Shown here piece after piece: positions 1 to 25,595 of a stretch of 64,000 bases of DNA. The notes below the pieces were generated by a model. It was not told where the DNA came from and searched no databases. It was given only the letters and a program-made list of their open reading frames with translations. The stretch covers positions 687,501 through 751,500 of the forward strand of contig JAWDGP010000260.1 in NCBI GenBank assembly GCA_033675545.1. The letters run 5' to 3'. The DNA is from Elysia crispata. Lineage: Eukaryota > Mollusca > Gastropoda > Plakobranchidae. A program made the position numbers and the translations under genes. Each line of letters begins with the position of its first letter. Position 1 is the stretch's first letter.

Positions 1-1024
1 CTGCCGTGCAGGGCAAATTAATTTTTATGTCAGTAGGTCTTACTGTGCGATCTAGATTCTATCCTGGAGATCATAATACATTTTTCCTCACCTCAGTTTT
101 AAATGCAAGATGTGTGATTTGTACAACGTCCTCTATTTACTTAAAACCAATAAGTTGAAAAGACAAAATGACACATTTTTGCACAACGCTGCAGCATTTG
201 AAAAAATGATTATAATTATGTGGGGACAAAAAGACCAAAATTGTGTTCCATGATCAGCTATTATAATCCTGAATTAGAATTTTCAAAGTTGATGTGTTTT
301 GTTTTATTTTTAAAAGACTCTGAATCAATGAAACACTTTCTTCTCCCTGTCTGTTATAACTATTGCTTTTGCTGCGGTTTTTAATGTTTGCCGTTGTTAT
401 CGTTTCTAGTTGTTGTTTTTTTTTCTTTGTGTTTTGTTTTTTGTGGTTGTTTTTTTTTTTTTTTCCGTTGTGTAATTTCAAAACTATTGAAATGAGGAAA
501 GTTGGTGCAGATTCGGATCAGGAGAAAAAGGGATTGGACATATAGTCTTATATTGGACCACCCTCATTTCCAAGAAATGGACAAGATTAGTGTATTTTCG
601 ACACGTCAAGCAATACCCCCACCTGCTATTATCGATGGGCGAGCTGGTTGGAATAGTCAATAAGTCTTGCAAGCATGTGATCTCAACCGTTTTCATGTTC
701 AACCAAGGTTTAAAAATTAATGATTTAGTTTTAATGTAAATGTATTGTTACCGACAACAGATATTAAATCTTTAGATCAATGCTTTTATCTGCCTTTTTC
801 TATTTTATGTAAGTGTGACATCCAATCCTCTGAAGAGCCTTGTTTAAACAACAGGGCGTTTAGAAATATGGTGTTTATCAGATTCCCACTTTTTACTCAA
901 TTGCGCATGAGACCCAAGAAAAGAATGATTATGCAACGTTAGTTAGGATCGAACGGTTTAAACTAAATACAATCCTATCGATATATCTTCAATCTTCAAA
1001 TTTAAAACCTCGTGTGTATCTGCT

Positions 1025-1028
<4 letters not shown>

Positions 1029-1082
<54 letters not shown>
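1029..1082. repeat. (GA)n microsatellite
   Basis: Uninterrupted dinucleotide tract of about 27 units in intergenic sequence. Confidence 0.95.
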
Positions 1083-1087
<5 letters not shown>

Positions 1088-4000
1088 GTTACAACAACAG
1101 CTGGTGGCCTCTAAGCAGTTCTTCAATGCAAGAGCACAGCAATCTTTCCTGCTATTGGAAATTTAATTGTTTTTCGCGTGCCTCAAGAAATGAAATGTAC
1201 ATCATTTATCTTTATATTGATTACTCACTGGTGTGTCCGCTGATGCTTGCCTTGTTTTGTCTTTCCTTATTCACCCAATAAATAAATTAAAATTTGTAGG
1301 GCATCAATAATGCTCCTAAAACTGTTAAGCTTCTAAGCCCAAAAAAAAAATAATTCTAAGTTAAACGGAACTTCATGCTCTATTGGCATTAAAAAATGAT
1401 GCTATACTAATAACTTTTGAAATGCAAAATTTTAGAATATATGTTCCTTTTTTATTTAAATTCTGAATGGCTATTTTTGGATGGATCATAATTAATGTCT
1501 TGGCCTTATATCCAGGTCTAACGCTTCGGGACCTAGTATGGGTAGTGTTCACTACAGCAAAGAAAGGTGATGGATTAAGGTTTTGTCACACGTTGTCCCT
1601 TTCAGTTTCTTATATCTTCTTAGATTTTTCTCGTGTTTTAGTAGATGGAGATTTGAGGCCGGGTGTCTATTTGGCATTTCAAAATAAAGTAGAGCCTATG
1701 GCATTCAGTTATACCTCATTCTACATGTAATTATTACTTTTTCTCTTGTATTTGGCATGTCTCTTCAACACCTGTCTGTCAATTAAAGAGGGCTCCATGC
1801 TGACTGTGTCTTAGGTGTATTTCTCCCTGCTTGTAAGAAACAGGCATTGAGCATCTCAAGGCGTAAGGCGTAATTGTCTCCTCTGACTCACCCCGCGTCA
1901 CAAGAGACTAAACAACAAAGGGAATGTGTGGCTTCTCTTGGCTATTATAACCCGCTCCGTTCACCAGGAGCAGAATACAGATGGACAAGTTGGATGTGAC
2001 GTGCCGAGAACTGTAAGTATCTGTAAATCAGCCGCTCACCTCATCAGTCTTTATCCGTGTCAAGAAAGGACGGATTAAAAATCAATACAGGAAGATTAGC
2101 GACTAAGGTTCCCTTTTTATTCCTCGTTTCAATTACTGAGGAAAGAAGTCTATCTTCTAGACTGCTTTATCTTAAAATTGCCTTACCAAAACACTTGTTT
2201 CTTTTTCGATAACTTGTCTTTCCAATAAATAGAACTGCATAATATGTATATAACATGTATTTGTTTTGACTTTTTTTTGACAATGCAATTACTTTTCATT
2301 GTTGTAGCTATAACTGATCAAACAATTCTAAATCCTCATTGTTTGTTCTTAATCACGATAATACCTCATTTTTCTGTGTGTTCTTGTAAGTTTGCTTTTT
2401 TTCTTGTTGCTGTAAATTTATTTTTTTAATACTGATCCACTCGATACTTTAGAATTTGACAATTACAGAGAAACCGGCAATCGAGAAATAGATATTTAAA
2501 GTAAAATATATTAGCGATATCTTGAATTGAACACAGAAAGAAATATCGAAGTGAGATTTTTGTTTATTTGTTTGTTTGTTTTCTAAATTTAAAAGTAACA
2601 TACATTTCTTTACAATTAATTATCTTATTTCATGTTATTTAGTGGTTGATAGTCAACTCTACTTTATTTAGTTTTTATTACTTGAACATTCCTAACTATA
2701 AAAAAAAAAAAAACTTGCAGAAATTCGAGGGCCGATTGTAAAAGAAATTTAGTAAGAAGATACGAGTTGAAATTATCCGGCATGGGTGATGTGTATGAGA
2801 AAAGCCTCATCAATTAAAAGAATCTAAGAGAGACTTGGTGAATAAAAGAAACCATTAGGCTCAAACGCTAATTCGCAGGTGGTGATCAGTCCCACCTGGT
2901 TGTCCTCCCTCCTCCACGCCCAGAGAATACGGAATCACCGCGTTCCTGTCTGTGGGGGGTTCGGTGTGATTGGGCCACCAGTGACCAGTCCAGTAAGGCG
3001 GATCATGGATTAACTCTTGCGCCTCACTTCACGCCACTTACCGGCCGAGTTGGATAACCTGTGGCTAATATGCTTTTCCATTTTCTGCTTGCTCTCCATG
3101 TTTGTCTTGATTACAGGCGAGATCTGCCAGTCATTATTGCCAATACTTGTCATGGATAATTCTGATGTTTCAACGAAAGCTTGTGTTTCTTGCGGTTACT
3201 CAATTGAAACCGTCTCCTATAAGACGCCTTTCTGCAGAAGTTAAAGCTTTTCTCGTTTTGATTTCTTGCAATCCTTCTGGTCATTGGAATGGAAAACGCG
3301 CGGAGGCTGAACCTGTTTGTTTAGTCGCGGTGTTTTTGAACAACAGTCTAAACGCCCTCGCTTGACAATAAGGTTTATCCGACAAACCTCCTTCTTGGTT
3401 TGGGAGCGGTTGATCACCAATATTGCCTTTGATTTGAGCCGTGTGCCCCTCCCATGGGGCGGACATTGCACCACATTGCTCTGGCTTGCGGGTTCATCTC
3501 TTGAGCAGAATGGCATGAACTATGAAAGCTTTGAGCCTCAAAGGTAATCAGACAGCAATTTCCTCACAATATCAATCCCAGATGTGCTATAAGGCCTACC
3601 GACGTTACTTTATGAACTTCTAATTTTATTTTTGAATTAATGCCTGCCTGTAAATTATCTTTTCGTCTTCTAATCAGGCTGGTGCTTAAAATCTTTCGAT
3701 TCTCTGCCTTATCTCAGAACGAAACAGGGAAGAAGAATGGAGACAAGCAGATTTTTTAATCAGTGATTCATAACTAATTCAAACTCGTTTAATAATTGAC
3801 GGGGTCTGTAAGCGTGCCGTCAAGAGTTTCAATGTTCACCAGACTGGCCTTGACTACGAACACTGGAGCCTGTACCCACGATTTTGCATGATTATATAGC
3901 TTTATTTGGGAGACGTTTTATGTGTATATGGATGACTAGAATATGTGTGTAAATGTGAGAAAGATAGAGAGAAGGTTAGAGGGGGGGAGAGAGTTATTGG

Positions 4001-5500
4001 AGCTATGTCAAGCGGGAATACATTGTGGGGAGAGGAGGAAAATTATGATTTTCTTTTTAATGTTGAATTACCGTGCGGCATTTCCCAGGGTTTTAATTAT
4101 ACTTGTGCTCTTCTAATATTCCATAAGATTTAGAGGCTGAAAAAAACGGAAGGTTTGCTAGGCTTCGTGGGATTCATTCAGCCCTAAAGATACACCAACC
4201 CAAATGACGCCTAAACGAGAGGGATTTTAACAGTGTGATAAGTTGCTTTCCCAAAGGTGGTTGACGTTTTCATCGTATACAGGGAGATTTTATTTTGTAT
4301 AATATTACACAATTTCATAATATAATTTTTATGTCGGGTTCCTATCGTACATTATGCGTTCATCGTTAGCTGTCTCATTTTACTGTCTATAACTCTATAT
4401 CATTCTGTTTGCGTGCAAACATTGTATATGTAGCATTGCTTTTTTTTTTTTTTTTTTTTTGTAAGTTATAACCTCTGAGCAATTTTGTGTTGAACAGCGT
4501 TGAGAAGTCAAATGTTTTTGTCTCGCGTGTGTCAAGTGTCAGGCTGGGAGGAGCGGCTCCTGCCACACGGTGTCATATATCATACACGAACAATAGAGAC
4601 CTGGGGGCGCTGCAGCTATCACACAGCCATCTCTCCTAGCCCGGCAGCTACAAAACACGATCAGGGCACCGACAGGCGAACAGTAATTGCTCCCCCGTAT
4701 TAAGGGCCGTGTATGTAAAACAATTCAGAACTAGTGAAGAAAAAACTGTCTTTAAATGGGCGGGGCGGAGGGCGGAGAAGAACGGAAATATAAGGGGGAT
4801 TTCATGAAAAGAGGAAAATATGAGGGAACAAAGCAAGAGTTTCCTTAAATAAGAAAAGAATCGACTAAGGGATATAGGGCATATAACTTTTTTTTTTGTT
4901 TACTCTTTTTCATAAGTCGGCACATTGATCATGAAGTCTGTTATGTACTTTGCTGCAGATTGGACACAGACCTTTTTGTTGCATGTTGTGAGTGAAAAAT
5001 TATTCAAAATGTTAAAATGTCATATCTTTGATAATAAGTATTGCTGTGCTTTACAGATGTACATATCGCAATGCTCAATCTTGATACTATTTTCCATATT
5101 ATTTATTTTTGCTCATTCTTTTGTATTGTATCAAAAGTGTTTATAGCATGACTCCAAGATCAACTAATTTGCAAAGAGAGGAATTGAGCAATCCATGTAG
5201 CTCGCATATGTCCTTATTTTCTAAAATACAAGTGGGAGAATTGCGGAAAAAAAATCATCTAATGGGGAAATGAACACATAAATATGGATGTTTAACTAAA
5301 AACGCAATATGTAGAGATCGCAGAATTATGAAAACAAGCGATTCTACCTGAACATTAACAGAGGTTAACGCACGTGAAATGTATCAATCCTTTAGTGTAA
5401 TGAGTCCTCTAAAGGACAAAATACACAAGTTCTTGTTAACATGAAGGGTGAGGAATAAAACTGTACCTGAACTGAACTGTTCTTTGCTTGTTTTTTTTGT

Positions 5501-5576
5501 GGGGGGGGGGGGGTTGTTTTATTTTGTTTGTTTTTTTTTTTTTTTTTTTTTTTTTTTTTGTTTTTTTTTTTTTTTG
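5501..5576. repeat. Poly-G / poly-T tract
   Basis: A 13-base G run is followed by T-rich homopolymer sequence with a few G interruptions. Low complexity; open frames across it are meaningless. Confidence 0.9.
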
Positions 5577-6959
5577 CGAAACTCAGAACGATTTAAAAAA
5601 GTCATATTTTTTATTCTCATTATAATACACACGTACACACACACACAGACTGGCGTCTCGAAAATTCGCTGAATAGAATACTGATGTTCTCATTGGTTTG
5701 GTCCATTCATGTGAAGGCTTCCGACAAACTTCAATATCAGTACATTTTAAGCTTTTAGGATGTAGGTTACTAAATTTATGATGAAATTATCAATGTGGAA
5801 TCAGAGATCTAGAAAGATCTTTTGGAAGTTTGGCGTCTTCTAAAGTTTCTGGGGAATCTTATACAGAGACAAAGAAGTTTGGACAAAAGACAAAAAGTGC
5901 GAATTTATGAATCAAGTTTTTTACTTGCATGCTTGCAACTAAATTTAAAAATGGAGGATTATGGTGTGAAAGATACTCCAACATAATCTGGTCAAATAAA
6001 AATACGAAAATTAAATTTTCAGGTATACAATTTTATATTGGTATTAAATTAGGAAGATGCTATTGGTAAAATTAGGAAGATGCTAGCAAACAATTTTTTT
6101 TCCTATAAAGAATCATCAAACAGGTAAACAACAAAACCAAACTGTAATCAATGTGTAAAACGTCAAGTAAAGACAAATATCAACTCAAAATGCTGTCTTG
6201 CCCAGGCGAAGTAGAGCAGTCTCGAAAAAAAAATAGTTTTATCTAAGTTATGGTTCACTGAAACTACTATGATAAGATATCTAGTGAAATAAAACGTGTA
6301 AGAAGGATTTCTGGAGTTATGTTAGCTGATTGCATGACTTATTGATTGTAAAGTGAGTAAATCAGGGAAAGTCCACAGCCTAAGTCTGCAAAAGTACAAG
6401 TTGAAGAGGAGGCTGCATGGAGAACACGGGTAAGTTTTCAGAAATAAGCAACGAGATGATAGGGTGTTTAAAGAGTAATGACAACCGACCTCTGCAACAG
6501 AATCTTAATTTTATGAAATTTTATGAATTGATTGTATCAACGATATTGCACAATTCTCTATAATGGGATTGTATATGATTAAAAAGAATTAATTTTGATT
6601 AAATTTTACTCCCTGCGTGTTTGAAATACTTCCCTTTGCAGCATTTTGCGCTTTCGGAGTTAAATAAAGCCGGCGGTGATTATAATGAACACTTTTCCCC
6701 CTCTCATTTCATTTGTGTTGTCTCCAAAAACGTCTTGCCGCTTTTATGCCTTTTCTTAAGAGCATTGAGTTTTTTAATGTGCTAAAGTTCAAGTAGATCA
6801 GGTCGTCTCGCGATCACGATTCCTTTAAATTTTCCCTCAGGAATGATCCGAGAGTTTTCCCATTTTTGTTTCACAAAATTATGTGCGTTATTTTTTAAGC
6901 TACCATGGGGTGAAAAACTTATTAAGTTCTGAACTGTTTTAAATATCGCAGGTGATATA

Positions 6960-6964
<5 letters not shown>

Positions 6965-7017
<53 letters not shown>

Positions 7018-7045
7018 TAGATAGATAGATATAGATAGATAGATT

Positions 7046-7077
<32 letters not shown>

Positions 7078-7102
7078 TCATTATTATTATTATTATTATT
7101 AT
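6965..7102. repeat. Compound (TA)n / (GATA)n / (TTA)n microsatellite
   Basis: Three adjoining simple repeats: TA dinucleotides to about 7014, GATA tetranucleotides to about 7077, then TTA trinucleotides. Confidence 0.95.
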
Positions 7103-7488
7103 TTACCTTAATAGGGGTTGTCATCAATTCCTTCTTGTGGCGTTAGACGTCGGGCTCTGAAACTTTCGACTGGTTTTTTTGGTTTGTTTGTTTGTTTGTT
7201 TTTTGTTTTTTTAATAACCTTAAGCTGTTCATTCTATTCATAAAATTAGTTAATCATAATGACAGGTGACCAATTTATAGACCCTTATTTCTGACGCACT
7301 TGCCTATAAATGTAATTCTTAAGTCGCTGCTTCAAAGGATAAAGTATCGAACATTAGGAATTGTTGCGTCTAAATAGGGTATTTTCTTCAAAACATAGTT
7401 GTTTTTTTTTACTTAAGGCCTATTATTCTCATCACGAAAAATCATGATTTGAAATCTCTCCAAAATTTATATAGTTTACAACTTATCA

Positions 7489-7615
<127 letters not shown>

Positions 7616-7902
7616 GTTAATCCAATAAACCAAGATGACGACAACAAAACGTGTCTCCGTCTATAGATTTCAAGTTTCTTCGTTTAGAATTTCGTGAATT
7701 TCGTTTGTGATGAAGTCTTACCTTTCTGTCTAATTATATTTTATCTATTTTGTTTTTCCTTGTCTGTGTCTCTCTCTACACAAACATCTTTTTCCTTTCT
7801 TCGATCCTCTTTCGAAAAAAAAAATTGCCACATATACACACATCCCACTCCTACAACCAACATATCTATCTTTCTCTCCATCTTATATATAATATATATA
7901 CA

Positions 7903-7904
<2 letters not shown>

Positions 7905-7987
<83 letters not shown>
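7905..7987. repeat. (TA)n microsatellite
   Basis: About 40 uninterrupted TA units, preceded by a short imperfect TA stretch. Confidence 0.95.
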
Positions 7988-7988
<1 letters not shown>

Positions 7989-8204
7989 TCATGTATACCG
8001 ATCCATCTATAATTTATAGTATTTTGTTTTAACTTCTTTCGCACTAATTCTCTAAATAAATCTCTTTTTGATTCTGAAATAAAGACAAAACATGTGAATC
8101 TAATAAAATTGGCCATGAAACTAGGCAAGCTTGAAACCGGAAATCGCTCCAAACACCCTGAAGGTCAAAAGTTAACAATCTTCTAATCAAACCCGCCTCC
8201 CACC

Positions 8205-8321
<117 letters not shown>

Positions 8322-8455
8322 ATCACTACCATATCCTATTTATATCTCTCTTTACTCTCCCTTTCCCTCCCTCTCTTTCTACAATTCTATCGCTTTACTC
8401 CATCTCACTCTTTCTCTTACTTCTTTTTTTTTTCTCTCCCTAACTCTCCTATCCA

Positions 8456-8579
<124 letters not shown>

Positions 8580-11456
8580 AAGACGGTAATCATGCGGATT
8601 AATGAACTAGCCCGCTCATTTCTCCACTGGTTCTGCCTTGCCTGAACCATGAATATGACTGCCCTAGGCCACTCACCACTGTGAGACGAAGATCATATCA
8701 GTTTTGAGGTTCACCCAAGTAGTAAATCGGGTGGCGGAGCATTCAGAATAAAACTTCAGAAGGGTAGAATTTAATGAGGATGCGACACCTCTTCTGCACA
8801 AGTGTGTATGATTGCTCCTGTAGAAAGAAGGCCAGTGATTTGCAAGGGCTAGAAGGATGAAATTGCGAGCAAGGAATAGCTCTAGGAAAGGGAAGGAAAA
8901 AGATATGAAAACGGCGAGAGTTCCAAAACTAGATGATTTCGCTTTAAACTGGGCGGGTTCGCAATGATTATGAACGACTGTGTTGGGACAAAGATATATG
9001 AAATGGAAAATGCGAGACATAGGGATAGAGAGAGCATGGACCGAATTAGTGAAAGATAAACCAGTATTTATGAAAATATATCGCAAGTAAAAGAGCTTAA
9101 ATGGCAGAATAAAGAACACAGAAATAGATGAAAGACAGACAGGAAAACAATCTGACATAAGCAGCAACTAAACTCATGAATTATAACAGGACAAATACGT
9201 AAAAGTAAAAAAGGGGGAAAAAATACGAATAAAAGAACAAATTGCATAAAAGTGGAATGAGCTTAACACCAGTACGAGGAACTAACCAGCGAAAATTCTT
9301 TAAAAAAAAGGCAAGAATATGGATGAAAGGCGAAATGAGCGAATACTAGGATAAATGGAGAAGAAAAAAATAGGATAGAGAGGAAGAGGTGGAAATTATT
9401 GTGTAATGAGAAGGTGAAGAAAAAAGACTTGGAAGTTATAAAAATTTATGAAATTGGAAGCGAAAAATAAATAAAGGAGTCACATTGCCCCCAAATTTTT
9501 TAGTTTTTGTTTTTCCTGCGATGCTTTGCATTTGCCAAATAAAGTTGCCAGATTTTATTTTAACAATGCTCTCAGTTCAAAGGTTGTGACTGGTCGTAAA
9601 AAAAAGATAGCATTAGCCTCGTCTTTCACTTACCACGACGTTCGGTCGTTACGTGTCCTGAACCTACAAACATTTGTTATTCTTTAACGGTTGGACTTTT
9701 CAGCTAACATGACAAGGGACTAGAAATTACCAGATAAAATTTGCTAGAATTTTTCAGTGCCCAGACATTGAAAAGCAGGTTTACTAACTTGACAACACTG
9801 ACAACCTTGTAATCATGTTTGATATTCTAGATACCTAGTTTACTTTTAGTTTTAAGACGCTGGTAACTTACTTGAAATTACGTTACATTGAAGAAAGGAA
9901 ACCTTAATAATAGCTGATGATTGTCACACATGTACACAAGGCATAATAGAAAATTAAAATCTCAGCCTTTAGATCTGATTCAATTTGGGCACGGCTATTC
10001 AGCATACAATAAAATTAGGCCTATAAATTTAAAAACATTCGTGAGGATCATTATAAAATAAAACGCGAATACCTTCTTTTTCCTTTTAATATTATCACTG
10101 GGGACCAATTGTCAACGCCACCAAGGTTCTATTATGACCTAGAAAACGAAGCAGAATTTTTTTTTTCTCGGAGAAAGATCCACGACGTCCTAAAAAAAAC
10201 ATTCAGTTTCCCCATCTTGTGGAAAAGTGCTCCTAGCCGTACCGAGGTACATGTATCCGGATTGTCAGGGAATATATATAAAAAAAAGGCATCTATCTAA
10301 TGGCTTTTATGCCATTGAAAAAACTTAGTAAAACAAAAATAAATAACATGATTTTAGGTTTCACTTCGGTTATTAAAAGCGACATCTATTGATAGGCAGA
10401 TAAATGGAGAATAGTGAGACAAAAAAAAATGTACGCCTCGATTATTCCCCTTAAAATTTTTTCAGCCTCGAAAAATTTTGTTTACACACTGGTTCAAATG
10501 AGTCAAGAAAAGTGCAGGGAATTGAATTATGCTCGATCTAGCTGACTAACTTCATTTCATAATGCGTTTTAACCTGTGGATTTCTTTGCTCAGTAAAGGT
10601 ATCTCAGCATATGTTGATAAGAAAGGTTAAAGAAATCAACGCAGGCATAAGAAAAAGAGAATTAGAAAGAGAAATGCATTTGAATATGCCATTGTTCTCT
10701 TTTAAAAAATAAAAAAAAATTATAACTTAAACAATTAAAAAATTAAATCTATGCGACATTATAAGGAAATGTGTGAGTGTGTGTGTGTTTTTGTGGACGG
10801 TGTTGCTTTTTTTTTACTTTTTATTTGTGGACAAGACCAAAAGTATAAGAAAAAGTCTTTAATAAGTGGATGAAGGCACGAAATATTTACTTTAAAATGT
10901 TCTACTTTATTTCCATTCGTGTGATGGAAAAACTACATTTTTCATAATTATTCCGTGGATAGAGATGAGAAAACCAGGTCTTTTTAGAGCAAGTATATTC
11001 TTGAGTCTAATCCAATCTATATTCGAGTTTCCAATCGAGCTAAAACTTAAATACTTGGTCCCATACTTCAAAAGATTAAAAGTTGGTGTATTCAGGTGTA
11101 AAATAGAATGAGCAGCCACATAGCAATAATAGCAGCCACAATTTATAGCAATGACTGAGATAAATAAGAGGGACTAGAAAACCAGGTTTAATCTTGATAT
11201 ATTTCTCCATCAAGGGTAACTGCTGTAGTCAATACAAACTTTTTTTTTGTACTAATGTTGTTATTTAGCACCTGTAGACATGCCTGAGCTGTTTTTCATA
11301 CTCTGAATCAGCAAAGCATCAAAATAATAACAAAAAAGTGCCACTTTGGGATAAGTTGATATTCTTATCAAAATAAGAGCTTATAGTTATAGAGTGATCA
11401 AAATAATGAGTTAGGATACAAAAATGTCAAAAGAGAGGTCTGTTAGTGGAAGTGAG

Positions 11457-11925
11457 CTTTGCCGAGGGTCAACTCTTATAACTGGATCATTGTAGATGTC
11501 AGTCTTCTAACATTCAGGTTAATAACCTGGCATGATGGTGAAAAGCAATGTGCAGGTTAGATGACTAGATATCATGGGGTCAATTGACACAAATATGTAA
11601 AAATGATTTTTGGATAGGCGTGTCAAACTACAACAGACATCTTGATACATATATTTAATGTCAGAGCACACATGATCAGCAAATATATTCCACCAATCAA
11701 AAAGATAATTACACGCATTGTGTTAAACTATGTTCAGAGGTTTCATAATTGAAGAGTCAGATATGTGCACTTGTAAGGAAATAGCAAAATTTCTTAAGCA
11801 CATTCAGCACATTCAGATAGAAAATGCAGGGAAAACTGTATCAACACAGATTTGCACAGTGAGCTTTAAAAGCCTCTTGACGTACTAAAACAATGATCCA
11901 TTTATAAGAGTTGACCCTCGGCAAA
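11457..11925. mobile_element. MITE-like element with long terminal inverted repeats
   Basis: The left end reads CTTTGCCGAGGGTCAACTCT and continues through 11493. The right end, ending at 11925, is its reverse complement over about 36 bases with one mismatch. The interior (about 400 bp) has no open frame of note. I could not see a convincing target-site duplication beside the arms and do not recognise the family. It lies about 280 bp downstream of the USE1 stop codon, so it may be in or near that gene's 3' UTR, where a transcript could fold into a long hairpin. Confidence 0.65.
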
Positions 11926-12206
11926 GTACTGAAATAAAGAAGACAGCAGTCTTGATAGCTCATTCACAGACTGTCTTAAGGAAGTTAGCATCAGTGAGCA
12001 AGAAGAAATTAAACTTAGGACATGTTATATTATCTTTTAATTCAGTTTTCTGTATTTGGACTTGAAAAAAACCTGTTTAATAGAATTTCAATTTTTTCAT
12101 ATCGATCAGAAAAGATTCAGAACCACTATAGGAAAGTAAATTAATAGCCTAAACAACAAATTGACAAATCAATCAAATTCTCTTAGTTATGTACATGTAA
12201 AGCATT

Positions 12207-23791
<11,585 letters not shown>

Positions 23792-23855
23792 GTTTGTTAT
23801 TGTTGGTGGAACTATTCGTACCTCCAAAACGACTACGAGGAGAGGTTCACTCTCT

Positions 23856-23865
23856 CGCTTCCTGT
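23856..23865 (-). promoter_or_regulatory. ETS-like site upstream of USE1
   Basis: The minus strand reads ACAGGAAGCG, an ETS-type core, about 65 bp upstream of the USE1 ATG. Such sites are common in TATA-less housekeeping promoters. A single short match is weak evidence. Confidence 0.3.
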
Positions 23866-24471
23866 ATACGTCGCCATAGACACATAGTCAACAACATCGG
23901 GAGGGTTGTCTTTTGAAAAGGTAAGTGTCATTTCCCCCACTTAATCTTAATATACCCCCTCAGGGAAAGTGACATCACTACGTGTAAGTTGAGGGTCACC
24001 ATATAATGCGTGCAACTAGTAGTGGGATAAGCAAGATCCACACACTCGCGCTTTTGTGTCAGATGGGGCTATGAAAAATAATAGGTCTGTTCCAGAAAGA
24101 TAAAGGAAAATGCAAATTATAATAAATGGATGAAAAACGCTAAACCATGATAAAATCACAATCTTTCATTAACTGCTCTGATTGTAAAAATGTTTTTAAT
24201 TAACATAATCATCAGTTCTCATTTGAAAATATAGATAACGTACCTGGTATTACAGGTCATAAGACTAAATTAAAGGATTCTTATTAATTTTTTCCTCCTT
24301 CACCTCCCCCTCTTCCTCCTCATTATCCTCCTCCGTCTCCTTATCCTTCTCCTTTTTGTCCTCCTCATTCTTTTTTCCCTCCTGTTTCTTAATATTTTCG
24401 TGTGGCTCTCTCTCACTCTCTTTCTCCTTCTTTCACTCTCCTTTTCTTTCATCCTCTCGCTTTCTCTATTT

Positions 24472-24892
<421 letters not shown>

Positions 24893-25060
24893 TTACTATA
24901 GTTTTTTTTTATTATTCATCTGCAGTATTGTTATCATCAGTTACAATTTTATTTTGTTTGTTGTGGTATGTTATTGATATTATTGTTCCACTTTTTTTCC
25001 TCCGCTGTCTGCCTGTGAGTATTTGTCTCTCTGGCTGCGCCACTGTCTTTCTTTGCAATG

Positions 25061-25273
<213 letters not shown>

Positions 25274-25595
25274 CTTTCTGTCACACTCTTTCTCTCTTTT
25301 TCACTCTTGCTACATATCCCTGTCTCCACCACTCTTCTCTTCTTTATTCCTTCTTTTCATCCCTTTCTTTTTTCTTCTTTCTTTTTTTTTTTCGGTCGTA
25401 CTTGCTTAATGCGATTCTGAGATTAATATTGGTGTTTCATATCAAACTGTGAAATACATTGTTATGTAATATTTGATCGGGTTGTGATTTTTTTATAATT
25501 GTGCCTATTTTGCTTGCTCTGCTTGATGATCCTTTTGCCCCAAATCTAAAATATTGATTGTTCTTACTTAGGTTATACCACACAGTGTTGGCACC

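Noticed and set aside
1467..1730. 87-codon plus-strand open frame
   Set aside because: No domain, splice context or codon pattern to support a gene.
8673..9167. 164-codon minus-strand open frame
   Set aside because: Hydrophobic, no recognisable domain, no splice or promoter context; likely chance in T-rich complement.
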